Positions 17,389 through 26,724 of a DNA stretch of 58,075 nt are shown in pieces. The position numbers and the translations under genes are program-made. The notes below the pieces were generated by a model that saw only the letters and a program-made list of their open reading frames with translations, did not search any database and was not told the origin of the DNA. Location of the stretch: contig JAKFXL010000044.1 in the NCBI GenBank assembly GCA_021731365.1, positions 1 to 58,075 of the forward strand, given 5' to 3'. Each line of letters opens with the position of its first letter. The first letter of the stretch is position 1. This stretch comes from Gammaproteobacteria bacterium (GTDB lineage Bacteria; Pseudomonadota; Gammaproteobacteria; Tenderiales; Tenderiaceae).

Positions 17389-18153
17389 ATGATGGCCGAA
17401 GATAAGCAGAAAGACGAATATCATGGAACAGTCCCCCGCCATGTCGCCATCATTATGGATGGCAATGGCCGTTGGGCAAAGAAGCGTCTGATGCCTCGTA
17501 TTGCGGGGCATCGTGCTGGAGTTGATTCGGTACGTGCTGTTGTTCAGCGCTGTGGCGAAGTGGGCGTCAGTGCACTGACGCTGTTCGCTTTCAGCAGTGA
17601 AAACTGGCGTCGTCCCGAAAGCGAAGTAGGCTTGTTGATGGAGCTATTTCTGGTGGCGCTGCAACGTGAGAGCAAAAAGCTGGATCAGAACAATGTTCGC
17701 TTGCGTGTGATCGGTGATCGCAGCCGCTTCTCTGAGAAATTGCAGCAGGAAATTGTTAATGCTGAGTGTCTGACGGCGGACAATAGCGGGCTGGTGCTCT
17801 CTGTGGCGGCTAACTATGGTGGCCGCTGGGATATTGCACAGGCTGCTCGTCAGGTTGCCGAGCAGGTCAAGGCGGGCTCGATTGAACCTGCCGCAGTTGA
17901 TGAAACGCTGTTGGGACAGTACATGACGTTGGCAGCGCTACCTGAGCCAGATCTTTTTATTCGCACCGGCGGTGAGCAACGTATCAGCAATTTTTTACTC
18001 TGGCAGTTGGCCTATTCTGAACTCTTTTTTACTGACACCCTCTGGCCCGATTTCAAGCAAGATGCGTTTGACCTGGCACTGCAGTCATTTACCAGCAGGC
18101 AGCGCCGTTTTGGTCGCACTGGCGATCAGGTCGAGGAGAACAAACGTGCTTAA
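17389..18153 (+). CDS. uppS: Undecaprenyl diphosphate synthase (cis-prenyltransferase)
   Basis: 254 aa; makes the C55 lipid carrier for peptidoglycan and O-antigen. Catalytic Asp24 lies in IIMDGNGRWAKKR. Other motifs are GHRAGVDSVRAVV, LTLFAFSSENWRRP, and DLFIRTGGEQRISNFLLWQ followed by LAYSELFF, which hold the IPP-binding Arg/Ser/Glu set. The frame is open back to ATG 17332, but that ATG lies inside the frr terminator hairpin, so ATG 17389 (or 17392) is chosen. No good ribosome site precedes it. It overlaps cdsA by 8 nt. Confidence 0.94.
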   Translation: MMAEDKQKDEYHGTVPRHVAIIMDGNGRWAKKRLMPRIAGHRAGVDSVRAVVQRCGEVGVSALTLFAFSSENWRRPESEVGLLMELFLVALQRESKKLDQNNVRLRVIGDRSRFSEKLQQEIVNAECLTADNSGLVLSVAANYGGRWDIAQAARQVAEQVKAGSIEPAAVDETLLGQYMTLAALPEPDLFIRTGGEQRISNFLLWQLAYSELFFTDTLWPDFKQDAFDLALQSFTSRQRRFGRTGDQVEENKRA

Positions 18154-18976
18154 ACAGCGCCTTCTTACCGCAGCCATTCTTATTCCCCTGGTGGTATGGG
18201 GTATCCTTTCTCTCTCCACGCCGATCATCAGTTGGATTTTGGCGTTATTCGTATTAGTGGGTGGTTGGGAGTGGGCGCGCCTGATTGGTTTCACTGCCCC
18301 AGTAACGCGGCTAGCTTATGCGCTGCTCGTTGCTACGGTTCTCTGGTTAACACAGCTGTTTGTGAGTAATTTTGAGTCGGCTGTTTTGATTGTATTGTTG
18401 CTCTCAGGGTTCTGGTGGTTGGTAGGGAGTAGCATGGTTTTCCGTTACCGTGGTGAAGTAGGTCTAAGTGGTCGTGCCCGCTTTTTTGGCGGCTTCATCG
18501 GTCTCTTAGTGCTGGTGCCCACCTGGTTGGCGCTGGTGCATCTGCATGGCTATTCGCAACATGGGCCAGCGCTGGTGCTGTTCTTGATGGTGCTTATCTG
18601 GGGTGCTGATAGTGGTGCCTATTTTGTCGGTCGCAAATGGGGTAAACGTAAATTGGCACCCCATGTTAGTCCTGGTAAGTCGATCGAGGGTGTGGCCGGA
18701 GGGATGGCAACCTCGGTATTGATTGCCTTGATGGGTATGGTGCTGTTTGAGATGCCGTTGGCCAGTGCCCTGTGGTTCATCCCGCTCTGTTTTGTGGTGG
18801 CGCTTTTTTCGGTGATGGGTGATCTTTTTGAAAGCCTGTTTAAACGCCGTGCCGGTGTTAAAGATAGTGGCCAGTTATTGCCCGGCCATGGTGGTGTGCT
18901 TGACCGCATTGATAGTCTGACCACCGCGGCACCGATCTTTACACTGGGGTTGATTCTGTTGGGTGGAGCGGAATGA
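18146..18976 (+). CDS. cdsA: Phosphatidate cytidylyltransferase (CDP-diacylglycerol synthase)
   Basis: 276 aa integral membrane enzyme with eight or so hydrophobic segments. The CTP/metal-binding signature [20 protein letters not shown], continuing [17 protein letters not shown], is intact. The start is GTG 18146 (read [14 protein letters not shown]), with GGAGAA about 6 nt upstream. The frame runs further upstream to 17972 but that part is antisense to family expectation and overlaps uppS. The stop overlaps the dxr start (ATGA). Confidence 0.95.
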   Translation: MLKQRLLTAAILIPLVVWGILSLSTPIISWILALFVLVGGWEWARLIGFTAPVTRLAYALLVATVLWLTQLFVSNFESAVLIVLLLSGFWWLVGSSMVFRYRGEVGLSGRARFFGGFIGLLVLVPTWLALVHLHGYSQHGPALVLFLMVLIWGADSGAYFVGRKWGKRKLAPHVSPGKSIEGVAGGMATSVLIALMGMVLFEMPLASALWFIPLCFVVALFSVMGDLFESLFKRRAGVKDSGQLLPGHGGVLDRIDSLTTAAPIFTLGLILLGGAE

Positions 18977-20151
18977 TTGGCGTCACTGTATTGGGGTCAA
19001 CCGGTTCAATAGGTGTTAGCACTCTGGACGTGATTGCGCGCCATCCAGACGTATATAAGGTAGTGGCACTGACCGCAAACCGTGATGTTGCCAGGATGTT
19101 TGAGCAGTGCCAGATGTTTAATCCACGTTACGCGGTGATGGTGGACGAACAGGCCGCTGAACTATTGGTAGCACAGCTAAAAAACAGTGACAGTGAGACA
19201 CAGGTGCTTGCTGGCATGGCAGGTTTGATTACAGTGGCAACGTTGCCTGAGGCGGAGTGTGTGATGGCCGCTATTGTTGGTGCCGCAGGGTTGTTACCGA
19301 CGTTGGCGGCGGCGGAGGCGGGTAAACGTATCTTGTTGGCCAACAAAGAGGCGCTCGTTCTGTCTGGCAATATCTTTATGGACACTGTGCAAAAACATGG
19401 TGCGCTGTTGTTGCCGGTGGATAGTGAGCACAACGCAATTTTTCAGTGTTTGCCACACGATTATGCCGGTGACATAACACAAGCGGGAATTTGTCAGATT
19501 CTTTTAACCGCCTCTGGTGGCCCGTTTCGAACCCGTGCCCTTGAAGAGCTTGTTGATGTTACCCCTGCTGAGGCGTGCGCCCACCCTAACTGGGAGATGG
19601 GTCGCAAAATTTCAGTCGACTCTGCCACGATGATGAATAAGGGGCTGGAGGTGATTGAGGCGCGCTGGCTCTTTAATCTTGAACCGCAGCAGATCCAGGT
19701 GGTCATACACCCCCAGAGCGTTGTCCATTCAATGGTTGAATATGTGGATGGTTCGGTGTTAGCTCAGTTAGGCAGCCCCGATATGCGTACCCCTATCGCC
19801 AGTGCGTTGGCGTGGCCAAAACGAATTGATGCCGGTGTGCAGCGGCTGAATCTCTTTAAAGTGGCACATCTTGATTTTTCAGAGCCAGACTTTAACCGTT
19901 TTCCATGTCTACGCCTGGCTTATGAGGCGTTGGCAGAGGGGGGGACAGCAACTGCGACGCTTAACGCGGCCAATGAGGTGGCAGTAGAGGCCTTTCTTAA
20001 TGGAGAGTTGCGCTTTACGGCTATTGCTGACGTGGTAAGGAAGACATTAAACAATATCAGTTCGGTTAAAGCAGAGTGCATTGATACTGTGTTGGATGCT
20101 GACCGTGAAGCCCGCCTGTATGCCAGGCATTTGATTCACCAAGCTGGTTAG
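18973..20151 (+). CDS. dxr: 1-deoxy-D-xylulose 5-phosphate reductoisomerase
   Basis: 392 aa, second step of the MEP isoprenoid pathway. The NADPH-binding [14 protein letters not shown] is at the N-terminus, followed by [26 protein letters not shown] (metal and substrate ligands), [10 protein letters not shown] (flexible loop) and [20 protein letters not shown]. All are intact and the length is normal. It is translationally coupled to cdsA, and rseP starts 5 nt after the stop. Confidence 0.98.
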   Translation: MIGVTVLGSTGSIGVSTLDVIARHPDVYKVVALTANRDVARMFEQCQMFNPRYAVMVDEQAAELLVAQLKNSDSETQVLAGMAGLITVATLPEAECVMAAIVGAAGLLPTLAAAEAGKRILLANKEALVLSGNIFMDTVQKHGALLLPVDSEHNAIFQCLPHDYAGDITQAGICQILLTASGGPFRTRALEELVDVTPAEACAHPNWEMGRKISVDSATMMNKGLEVIEARWLFNLEPQQIQVVIHPQSVVHSMVEYVDGSVLAQLGSPDMRTPIASALAWPKRIDAGVQRLNLFKVAHLDFSEPDFNRFPCLRLAYEALAEGGTATATLNAANEVAVEAFLNGELRFTAIADVVRKTLNNISSVKAECIDTVLDADREARLYARHLIHQAG

Positions 20152-20156
20152 GTGGC

Positions 20157-21524
20157 ATGATAACTGTACTATCATCAATTTTTTTCTTCATCCTGGCGCT
20201 GGCCATTCTGATCACAGTGCATGAGTTTGGTCACTATTGGGTGGCGCGTAAACTCGGCGTTAAGGTGTTGCGTTTTTCTATCGGTTTTGGCAAACCACTG
20301 TGGCGTAAAGTAGGTGGCCCTGATAATACAGAGTATGTTGTTGCAGCCATTCCGTTGGGTGGTTATGTGCGTATGTTGGATGAGCGGGAAGGGGATGTTG
20401 CGCCTGAAGAGCAACATCGTGCATTTAACCGCCAGTCGTTGGCCAGGCGGTTTGCCATTGTTGTTGCTGGTCCGGTGTTTAATTTTATTCTTGCCATTGC
20501 CGCGTACTGGCTCATCTTTGTGATGGGTACTGTTGGTATGAAGCCGATTGTTGGGGCGGTAACGGCTGATTCTATTGCCGCTCAGGCAGGATTGTCACAG
20601 GGGGATGAGATCGTCTCTGTGGCAGGTAAACGTACATTTACCTGGGAAAATGTTGTGGTGGGTATGCTTGAATCAGCCCTGGACTCAGGCGAGATTGTGC
20701 TTAAGGTGAAGCCATCTGCGGATAGCGCTGAAGTTGAACACCGTTTTCAGTTTGCCACGATCCCTGATGATCTTAATCGCGGTGGTTTCCTTGATCAGAT
20801 TGGTATGCGCCCATATCGTCCGGCCATGCCTCCTCTCATTGGTGAACTCTCTCCTGAAGGCGCTGCGTCCGACGCGGGTATGCAGGTGGGGGATCTGGTT
20901 GTCTCTGCTGATGGGGTGGCAGTAACCGATTGGGAAGAGTGGGTTAATTATGTGCGTGCCCGTCCAGACAAGGCAATTGCAGTGGTGGTGATGCGTGATG
21001 GTGCGCAGGTTGCACTTTCACTGACGCCAGCCGCACTCACCAACAGAGAGGGGAAGATTGGTAAAATTGGCGCGGGAGTTGTTTTGCAGCAGATGCCTGC
21101 GGAGTTGGTGGCCCATATACAATACGGTCCGCTGGACTCGCTGGTTAATGCTACAGCCAAGACATGGGACATGTCAGTATTAACGTTAAACATGTTGGGT
21201 AAGATGGTTGTGGGTGATGTGGCACTCTCTAATCTCAGTGGTCCAATCAGCATTGCCCGTTATGCGGGTTATTCGGCCAGTATTGGGTTTATTTCGTTTC
21301 TAACATTTCTGGCAATTATCAGCATCAGCCTTGGCGTGTTAAATCTTTTGCCTATCCCAATGCTGGATGGTGGCCACTTGATGTACTATTTGATTGAGAT
21401 GGTGAAGGGGTCGGCAGTGTCAGAAAGGACGCAAATATTTGGACAGAAGATTGGTATCGCGATGCTATTAGGTTTGATGGTAGTTGCGTTTTATAATGAC
21501 ATTCTACGTCTTTTAGTTAAATAA
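20157..21524 (+). CDS. rseP: RseP site-2 intramembrane zinc protease
   Basis: 455 aa, regulated intramembrane proteolysis of anti-sigma-E RseA and clearance of signal peptides. The zinc-binding HEFGHYW lies in the first membrane helix, and the second motif NLLPIPMLDGGHLMYY in the third supplies the Asp ligand. Two PDZ domains fall between (around residues 120-200 and 225-305, with GLSQGDEIVSVAGKRTF and GMQVGDLVVSADGVAVT). ATG 20157 lies 5 nt after dxr. The order rseP-bamA-skp is conserved. Confidence 0.97.
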   Translation: MITVLSSIFFFILALAILITVHEFGHYWVARKLGVKVLRFSIGFGKPLWRKVGGPDNTEYVVAAIPLGGYVRMLDEREGDVAPEEQHRAFNRQSLARRFAIVVAGPVFNFILAIAAYWLIFVMGTVGMKPIVGAVTADSIAAQAGLSQGDEIVSVAGKRTFTWENVVVGMLESALDSGEIVLKVKPSADSAEVEHRFQFATIPDDLNRGGFLDQIGMRPYRPAMPPLIGELSPEGAASDAGMQVGDLVVSADGVAVTDWEEWVNYVRARPDKAIAVVVMRDGAQVALSLTPAALTNREGKIGKIGAGVVLQQMPAELVAHIQYGPLDSLVNATAKTWDMSVLTLNMLGKMVVGDVALSNLSGPISIARYAGYSASIGFISFLTFLAIISISLGVLNLLPIPMLDGGHLMYYLIEMVKGSAVSERTQIFGQKIGIAMLLGLMVVAFYNDILRLLVK

Positions 21525-21538
21525 CAGGGTCGTGAAAG

Positions 21539-23824
21539 ATGAATAAACGACCTGGTTTTTACTGGACTCCCCTTCTTGCGGCGCTGCTTGCCAATCAGGC
21601 ATGGGCTGTAGAGCCGTTTACTATTAAAAGCATTGAGGTGGAAGGTGTTCAACGTATTAGTGAAGGAACCCTTTTCAACTATTTGCCACTTCAGACGGGC
21701 GGCCAGTTTAATGACTTTAAGTCTCAGCAGGCGTTAGCGGCACTCTATAAGACGGGGTTTTTTAACAACATTGAAATCTATCATGATGATGGCAAGCTCA
21801 TCATTAAGGTGGAAGAGCGTCCCTCAATTGCAAAAATTCTGATTGAAGGGAATAGCGAACTATCAACAGAAGATTTAAAAACCGGGTTGAAGAGCGCCGG
21901 GCTTGCCGAAGGGAAAATCTTTGACCGTTCGCTGCTTGATAGAATTAAATTGGATCTGCAACGACAATATTTTGTGCGTGGTTACTACGCGGTTGAAATC
22001 GAAACAGAGGTGACACCTCTGCAGGACAACCGGGCTGATTTAAAAATCAAGATTCGCGAAGGTGAGATTGCTACCATTAAACAGATTAATCTTGTGGGGA
22101 ATCGTCGTTTTGGCGAGGATGAACTGCTGGATCAGTTTGAGTTAGGCGTCCCACCTTTTTATGCCTTTTTTAGCAACAGTGATCAGTATTCAAAACAGAA
22201 GCTGGCGGCGGATATGGAGACTTTACGCTCCTGGTATCTTGATCGTGGTTATATTAATTTTAATATTGAGTCATCCCAGGTGTCGATTACGCCAGATAAA
22301 AACTCGGTTTTTATTACCATCAACCTTCGTGAAGGTGAGCCGTTTACGTTGCGTGAAATAGGATTATCCGGCGAACTTATTGTGCCTGAGAAAGAGCTGC
22401 GCGACATGATCACGGTTGTGCCAGGAGATACCTTCTCGCGGCGTACGGTAACGGATATTACGACTGCAATTACCGAGCGGTTAGGTGAAGAGGGTTATGC
22501 CTTTGCCAATGTGAATGCGGTGCCTGAAATTGATGAGGCGACCAAGCAGATTGCGCTGACTTTTTTTGTTGACCCAGGCAAACGAGTCTATGTGCGCCAT
22601 ATCAATATCAGTGGTAATCAAAAGACCGAAGATGAGGTGATTCGTCGTGAGTTCCGGCAGATGGAAGGGGCCTGGCTCTCTACCAGTAAACTGAATCGTT
22701 CGCGGGTACGTGTACAACGGTTGAGTTATGTCGATCAGGTGACCCTTGATACACCCTCAGTTCCCGGTAGTGATGATCAGGTGGATGTTAATTTATCTAT
22801 GAATGAGCGCCCCTCCGGGTCGTTGATGGTGGGTATTGGTTATTCGGGTGGCGATGGCATGTTGCTGAATGGCAGTGTGAGTCAGGAGAACTTTCTCGGT
22901 ACCGGTAAACGGGTGAGCACAGAGGTTAACTCCAGCAAGGTTAATACTGTGTATAAACTCTCTCATACTGATCCCTACTTTACCTTGGATGGTGTGAGCC
23001 AGAGTATTGGGCTTACGTACCGGCAGACCGACGCGGCAAAGGCCAACCTGGCGAGTTATGTTGCCGATGTCTGGGGTGGTTCGTTGAGCTATGGGATTCC
23101 GCTGACAGAGTACAATACTGCCCGGGTCGGATTGGAGTTTGAGTCCACCGAGATTAAGGTGAATGATACGACGCCCACGGCATATAAAGATTACTTACTT
23201 GCCAACAGTGATAAGTTCAATGTGCTTAAGCTATCACTTGGCTGGAGTCATGACACTCGTAATAGAACGGTGTTTGCCAGTGAAGGGGTGATGCAGTCGC
23301 TGTTTGCTGAGGTTACCACCCCGAATAGTGACCTGAACTTTTATAAGTTATCATCCAGTACCCGCTGGCTCTATCCGCTGAGTAAGAAACTGACGGCCTC
23401 TTTAGATGGGGAAGTGGGGTTCAGTGATAGTTTTAAAAGCACAACGGATGTACCGTTTTTTGAAAAGTATTCGGCAGGTGGGGCACAGTCTGTACGGGGT
23501 TACCGCGCAAACTCTTTAGGCCCCAAAGACGGCACGGTCAGTTTGGGCGGTAATTTCCGTGTGACAGGTACGGCAGAGGTTATTTTTCCGCCACCGTTCT
23601 CACCGGATAGCAGTACCGTGCGGATGAGTCTGTTTTGGGATGTTGGAAACGTGTTTGCCGATATCGATAGCTTTGATCGGGCTCAGTTACGTCAGTCGGC
23701 GGGTGTCTCGCTGATCTGGTTGTCACCTGTGGGGCCGCTTGCATTTAGCTGGTCACAACCGTTGAACAACAAACCAGCTGACAGAATTGAAAAGTTCCAG
23801 TTTACACTGGGATCATTTTTTTAG
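21539..23824 (+). CDS. bamA: Outer membrane protein assembly factor BamA
   Basis: 761 aa Omp85-family insertase. An N-terminal signal peptide (LLAALLANQAWA) is followed by five POTRA domains up to about residue 425, the first beginning FTIKSIEVEGVQRISEGTLF. The C-terminal 16-strand barrel contains the conserved SAGGAQSVRGYRANSLGPKD loop (the VRGF/Y motif that folds into the barrel) and ends in a phenylalanine-terminated strand (FTLGSFF). Full length. It sits 14 nt after rseP and 11 nt before skp. Confidence 0.97.
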   Translation: MNKRPGFYWTPLLAALLANQAWAVEPFTIKSIEVEGVQRISEGTLFNYLPLQTGGQFNDFKSQQALAALYKTGFFNNIEIYHDDGKLIIKVEERPSIAKILIEGNSELSTEDLKTGLKSAGLAEGKIFDRSLLDRIKLDLQRQYFVRGYYAVEIETEVTPLQDNRADLKIKIREGEIATIKQINLVGNRRFGEDELLDQFELGVPPFYAFFSNSDQYSKQKLAADMETLRSWYLDRGYINFNIESSQVSITPDKNSVFITINLREGEPFTLREIGLSGELIVPEKELRDMITVVPGDTFSRRTVTDITTAITERLGEEGYAFANVNAVPEIDEATKQIALTFFVDPGKRVYVRHINISGNQKTEDEVIRREFRQMEGAWLSTSKLNRSRVRVQRLSYVDQVTLDTPSVPGSDDQVDVNLSMNERPSGSLMVGIGYSGGDGMLLNGSVSQENFLGTGKRVSTEVNSSKVNTVYKLSHTDPYFTLDGVSQSIGLTYRQTDAAKANLASYVADVWGGSLSYGIPLTEYNTARVGLEFESTEIKVNDTTPTAYKDYLLANSDKFNVLKLSLGWSHDTRNRTVFASEGVMQSLFAEVTTPNSDLNFYKLSSSTRWLYPLSKKLTASLDGEVGFSDSFKSTTDVPFFEKYSAGGAQSVRGYRANSLGPKDGTVSLGGNFRVTGTAEVIFPPPFSPDSSTVRMSLFWDVGNVFADIDSFDRAQLRQSAGVSLIWLSPVGPLAFSWSQPLNNKPADRIEKFQFTLGSFF

Positions 23825-23835
23825 TAGAGGAGGGT

Positions 23836-24348
23836 ATGCGTTTGAAAAAATGGGTCATAAGTATGATGGTAGCGGCTGGGTTGGTACTCCCGGCGCTGGT
23901 GGCGGCTAAAGATGAGCTAAAGATCGGCTTTGTGGATGGCACCCGTCTGTCCCAGGAGGCACCTCAGGCTAAACTTGCCTCTGATCGCCTTGCTAAAGAG
24001 TTTGAGCCGCGTAAGAATGACATTGTAAAAGCGCAGGACCAGATGCGTGAGCGTGAGGAGCGCTTTGTCAAAGATAGCGCCTTTATGAGCGCAGCAGACA
24101 AACAGAAAAAAGAGCGTGAGCTGGCCGGTGCCCAACGTGATTTAAGGACGAAACAGAATGAGTTCCAGGAAGACCTGACCATTCGCCGTAATGACGAGTT
24201 GGCCAAGGTAATGGACTCCCTGCGTAGTGCGATTCAGGAGTATGGCAAAGCTGAGGGTTATGACCTGATTCTGTTTGAAGGGGTCTCATACGCCAGTGAT
24301 CGGGTGAATTTGACCGATGCCATTCTGAAAAAACTGAAGGCAAAATAA
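23836..24348 (+). CDS. skp: Periplasmic chaperone Skp/OmpH
   Basis: 170 aa. A signal peptide (MVAAGLVLPALVAA) ends near residue 24; the mature part starts DELKIGFVDGTRL, then a long charged coiled-coil (residues 45-125, many Glu/Lys/Arg) forms the tentacles of the trimer, and the core strand closes with EGYDLILFEGVSYASDRVNL. It carries outer-membrane protein clients to BamA, the gene just upstream. The protein is highly basic/acidic alternating as usual for Skp. Confidence 0.95.
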   Translation: MRLKKWVISMMVAAGLVLPALVAAKDELKIGFVDGTRLSQEAPQAKLASDRLAKEFEPRKNDIVKAQDQMREREERFVKDSAFMSAADKQKKERELAGAQRDLRTKQNEFQEDLTIRRNDELAKVMDSLRSAIQEYGKAEGYDLILFEGVSYASDRVNLTDAILKKLKAK

Positions 24349-24358
24349 AGCGGGCAGT

Positions 24359-25378
24359 ATGGGAGTAACCCTGAAAAAACTGGCACGTGAAATCGGGTGT
24401 GAATTACATGGTGATTCAGACTGTATAGTCTCGGCCGTGGGTACGTTGCAAAATGCCGGTATGGGTCAGGTCTCATTTCTGGCCAATGCCAAATATCGCC
24501 ACTATCTGAAAACAACACAGGCCAGCGCGGTGATTGTCTGGCCTCAGGATCTGCCGTTATCCAGAACAAATGCCCTGGTGAGCAATAACCCTTACCTGGC
24601 ATTTGCTAAGGCTGCACGATTGTTAAACCCTGAACCGCAGGTGGTGGCGGGAGTACACGCGACTGCGGTAGTTGAAGGGGACGCAGTGGTTGATCCGACG
24701 GCCAGTATTGGTGCCCACTGTTACATTGGTGCAGGCAGTTTTATTGGTTCTGGTGTAGTGATTGGGCCAGGCTGTGTTGTTGAACATGGTGTTAGTATGG
24801 GCGCTAATAGTCGGTTGGTTGCCAGGGTTACTCTTTGCCACGATGTGTGTATTGGCGCTAATGTGCTGATTCATCCTGGTGTTGTGGTGGGTGGTGACGG
24901 TTTTGGCATTGCTAATGACGGGGGCCATTGGATTAAAGTGCCACAGCTGGGTAGTGTGGTGATTGGTGATGATGTTGAGATTGGTGCCAACACTACTATT
25001 GATCGTGGGGCACTGGAAGATACGGTGATCGAAGAGGGTGTGAAGCTGGATAACCAGATTCAGGTGGCGCATAACGTACGTATCGGCGCGCATACTGCGA
25101 TTGCAGGGTGCGCGGCGATTGCAGGCAGCACTACAATTGGTAAACGTTGCCAGATTGGCGGGGCGGTTGGCATAGTGGGACACCTCTTTATTGCAGATGA
25201 CGTTCATATCACCGCGATGTCTCTGGTGACGGGTAACATTACCCATGCCGGTGTCTTTTCATCAGGGATTGCTGCTCAGCCACGTAGCGAGTGGGTTAGA
25301 AATGCGGCGAGAGTCAGACAGCTGAATGAGATTGCTCAGCGTCTTCGGGGGCTAGAGAAGCGGTTGGATGAAGAATAG
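24359..25378 (+). CDS. lpxD: UDP-3-O-(3-hydroxyacyl)glucosamine N-acyltransferase
   Basis: 339 aa, third step of lipid A synthesis. The N-terminal uridine-binding domain (residues 1-100, with [20 protein letters not shown]) is followed by a left-handed beta-helix of hexapeptide repeats ([20 protein letters not shown] and on). The general base His238 lies in [12 protein letters not shown]. It ends in a C-terminal helix rich in Arg/Glu. Start ATG 24359 follows skp by 10 nt, and fabZ follows by 20 nt. Confidence 0.97.
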   Translation: MGVTLKKLAREIGCELHGDSDCIVSAVGTLQNAGMGQVSFLANAKYRHYLKTTQASAVIVWPQDLPLSRTNALVSNNPYLAFAKAARLLNPEPQVVAGVHATAVVEGDAVVDPTASIGAHCYIGAGSFIGSGVVIGPGCVVEHGVSMGANSRLVARVTLCHDVCIGANVLIHPGVVVGGDGFGIANDGGHWIKVPQLGSVVIGDDVEIGANTTIDRGALEDTVIEEGVKLDNQIQVAHNVRIGAHTAIAGCAAIAGSTTIGKRCQIGGAVGIVGHLFIADDVHITAMSLVTGNITHAGVFSSGIAAQPRSEWVRNAARVRQLNEIAQRLRGLEKRLDEE

Positions 25379-25398
25379 GTTACTTTGGGAACGGTGTT

Positions 25399-25863
25399 AT
25401 GGATGAAGTCACAAATACATTAAGCACGATGGATATTTATGAGGTGCTTGAGCATCTGCCGCACCGTTATCCGTTTCTGCTGGTTGACCGGGTGATCGAC
25501 TATAAGGTGGGCGAATACCTGACCGCGATCAAAAACGTCAGTTATAACGAACCCTATTTTCAAGGCCACTTTCCTCACCGTCCTGTGATGCCAGGGGTGT
25601 TGATTCTTGAGGCATTGGCCCAGGCCACTGGAATATTAGCGTTTAAAACGACGGGGTCTAAGCCCACCGCCAAGTCGCTCTACTATTTTGTGGGGGTTGA
25701 TGGTGCCCGCTTTAAACAGCCAGTGGAGCCGGGTGATCAACTGCTGCTTGAGGTTAAAGTGGTAAAAACCATGCGTGGAGTTTGGAAGTTTGATTGTGAG
25801 GCCAAGGTGGATGGCAAGGTTGTTACCAGTGCTGAGTTGATGTGTGCAGAGAGGGAAGTTTGA
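25399..25863 (+). CDS. fabZ: 3-hydroxyacyl-ACP dehydratase
   Basis: 154 aa hot-dog-fold dehydratase of fatty acid elongation. [16 protein letters not shown] and the active-site segment [20 protein letters not shown] supply catalytic His57 and Glu71. Full length. It lies between lpxD and lpxA, where FabZ competes with LpxA for the hydroxyacyl-ACP branch point. A 12-residue N-terminal extension precedes the usual start region; ATG 25429 is an alternative. The lpxA start follows 2 nt after its stop. Confidence 0.97.
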   Translation: MDEVTNTLSTMDIYEVLEHLPHRYPFLLVDRVIDYKVGEYLTAIKNVSYNEPYFQGHFPHRPVMPGVLILEALAQATGILAFKTTGSKPTAKSLYYFVGVDGARFKQPVEPGDQLLLEVKVVKTMRGVWKFDCEAKVDGKVVTSAELMCAEREV

Positions 25864-25865
25864 CT

Positions 25866-26648
25866 GTGATTGATTCCATTATCGACCCCAGAGCAGTCAT
25901 CGACCCCACTGCACGGATTGCTGCCGGGGTGACTATCTCCCCATACGCTATTATCGGTGCTGATGTTGAGATTGGTGAGGGTAGCTGGGTAGGCCCGCAT
26001 GTTGTGATCAACGGCCCTTGCCGCATTGGTAAAGAGAACAACATCTTCCAGTTCTCCTCCATCGGCGAAGCGCCACAAGACAAAAAGTATAAAGGTGAGC
26101 CGACGCTGCTGGAGATTGGTGACCGTAATGTTATCCGTGAATATTGCACGTTCAACCGTGGCACCGTGCAGGATAAGGGGACGACCAGGATTGGCAATGA
26201 CAACTGGATTATGGCCTATGTGCACATTGCCCATGATTGTGTGGTGGGTGACAATACCATTTTTGCCAACAATACAACGCTGGCCGGTCATGTCACGATT
26301 GAGGATCATGTGACTTTGGGCGGTGCCAGCTTGATCCACCAGTTTTGTGTGGTGGGTGCCCATAGTTTTGTTGGCATGGGGAGCGCCATCGCCAAGGATG
26401 TGCCGCCTTTTTTGATGGTCTCTGGCCAGCCCGCCAAACCGCATGGTTTGAATGTGGAGGGGTTGCGTCGCCGTGGTTTTAGTCCGGAGATGATTAAGCT
26501 GCTGCGTCAGGCATATAAGATAGTCTATCGTTCTGGCCATACTGTGGCGCAGGCATTGGAAATGCTTAGGCCACTGATGTCCGAGTCGGAACAGGTGGTG
26601 CAATTTGCCGATTTTGTGCGTGATTCCGGGCGTGGTATTGTGCGTTAG
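25866..26648 (+). CDS. lpxA: UDP-N-acetylglucosamine O-acyltransferase
   Basis: 260 aa, first step of lipid A synthesis. Hexapeptide beta-helix (IDPTARIAAGVTISPYAIIG and on), catalytic His123 in AYVHIAHDCVVG, IREYCTFNRGT, and the C-terminal GLNVEGLRRRGFSPEMI segment diagnostic of LpxA. The start is set at GTG 25866 (read MIDSIIDPRAVID), 2 nt after fabZ, with AGAGGGAAG upstream. An open frame exists 8 codons further upstream but would overlap fabZ. Confidence 0.97.
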   Translation: MIDSIIDPRAVIDPTARIAAGVTISPYAIIGADVEIGEGSWVGPHVVINGPCRIGKENNIFQFSSIGEAPQDKKYKGEPTLLEIGDRNVIREYCTFNRGTVQDKGTTRIGNDNWIMAYVHIAHDCVVGDNTIFANNTTLAGHVTIEDHVTLGGASLIHQFCVVGAHSFVGMGSAIAKDVPPFLMVSGQPAKPHGLNVEGLRRRGFSPEMIKLLRQAYKIVYRSGHTVAQALEMLRPLMSESEQVVQFADFVRDSGRGIVR

Positions 26649-26672
26649 TCAGGTGTTGCTGCTGTGATTAGG

Positions 26673-26697
26673 GGGGCAGGGTCGTTGGCCATGCCCC
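26673..26697 (+). terminator. Weak hairpin between lpxA and lpxB
   Basis: GGGGCA at 26673-26678 pairs with TGCCCC at 26692-26697, followed by TTTG. Short stem and short T-run suggest partial termination or mRNA processing inside the lipid A operon. Confidence 0.4.
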
Positions 26698-26724
26698 TTT
26701 GTTTTATGTGGGGTAAGGGTTGAT

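Noticed and set aside
17972..18145. Upstream extension of cdsA to 17972
   Set aside because: It lies within uppS in another frame, has no similarity to CdsA, and GTG 18146 has a good ribosome site.
24623..26603. Long antisense frames opposite lpxD and fabZ-lpxA
   Set aside because: They follow the hexapeptide-repeat codon pattern of the real genes and show Thr/Asn/His-rich nonsense.
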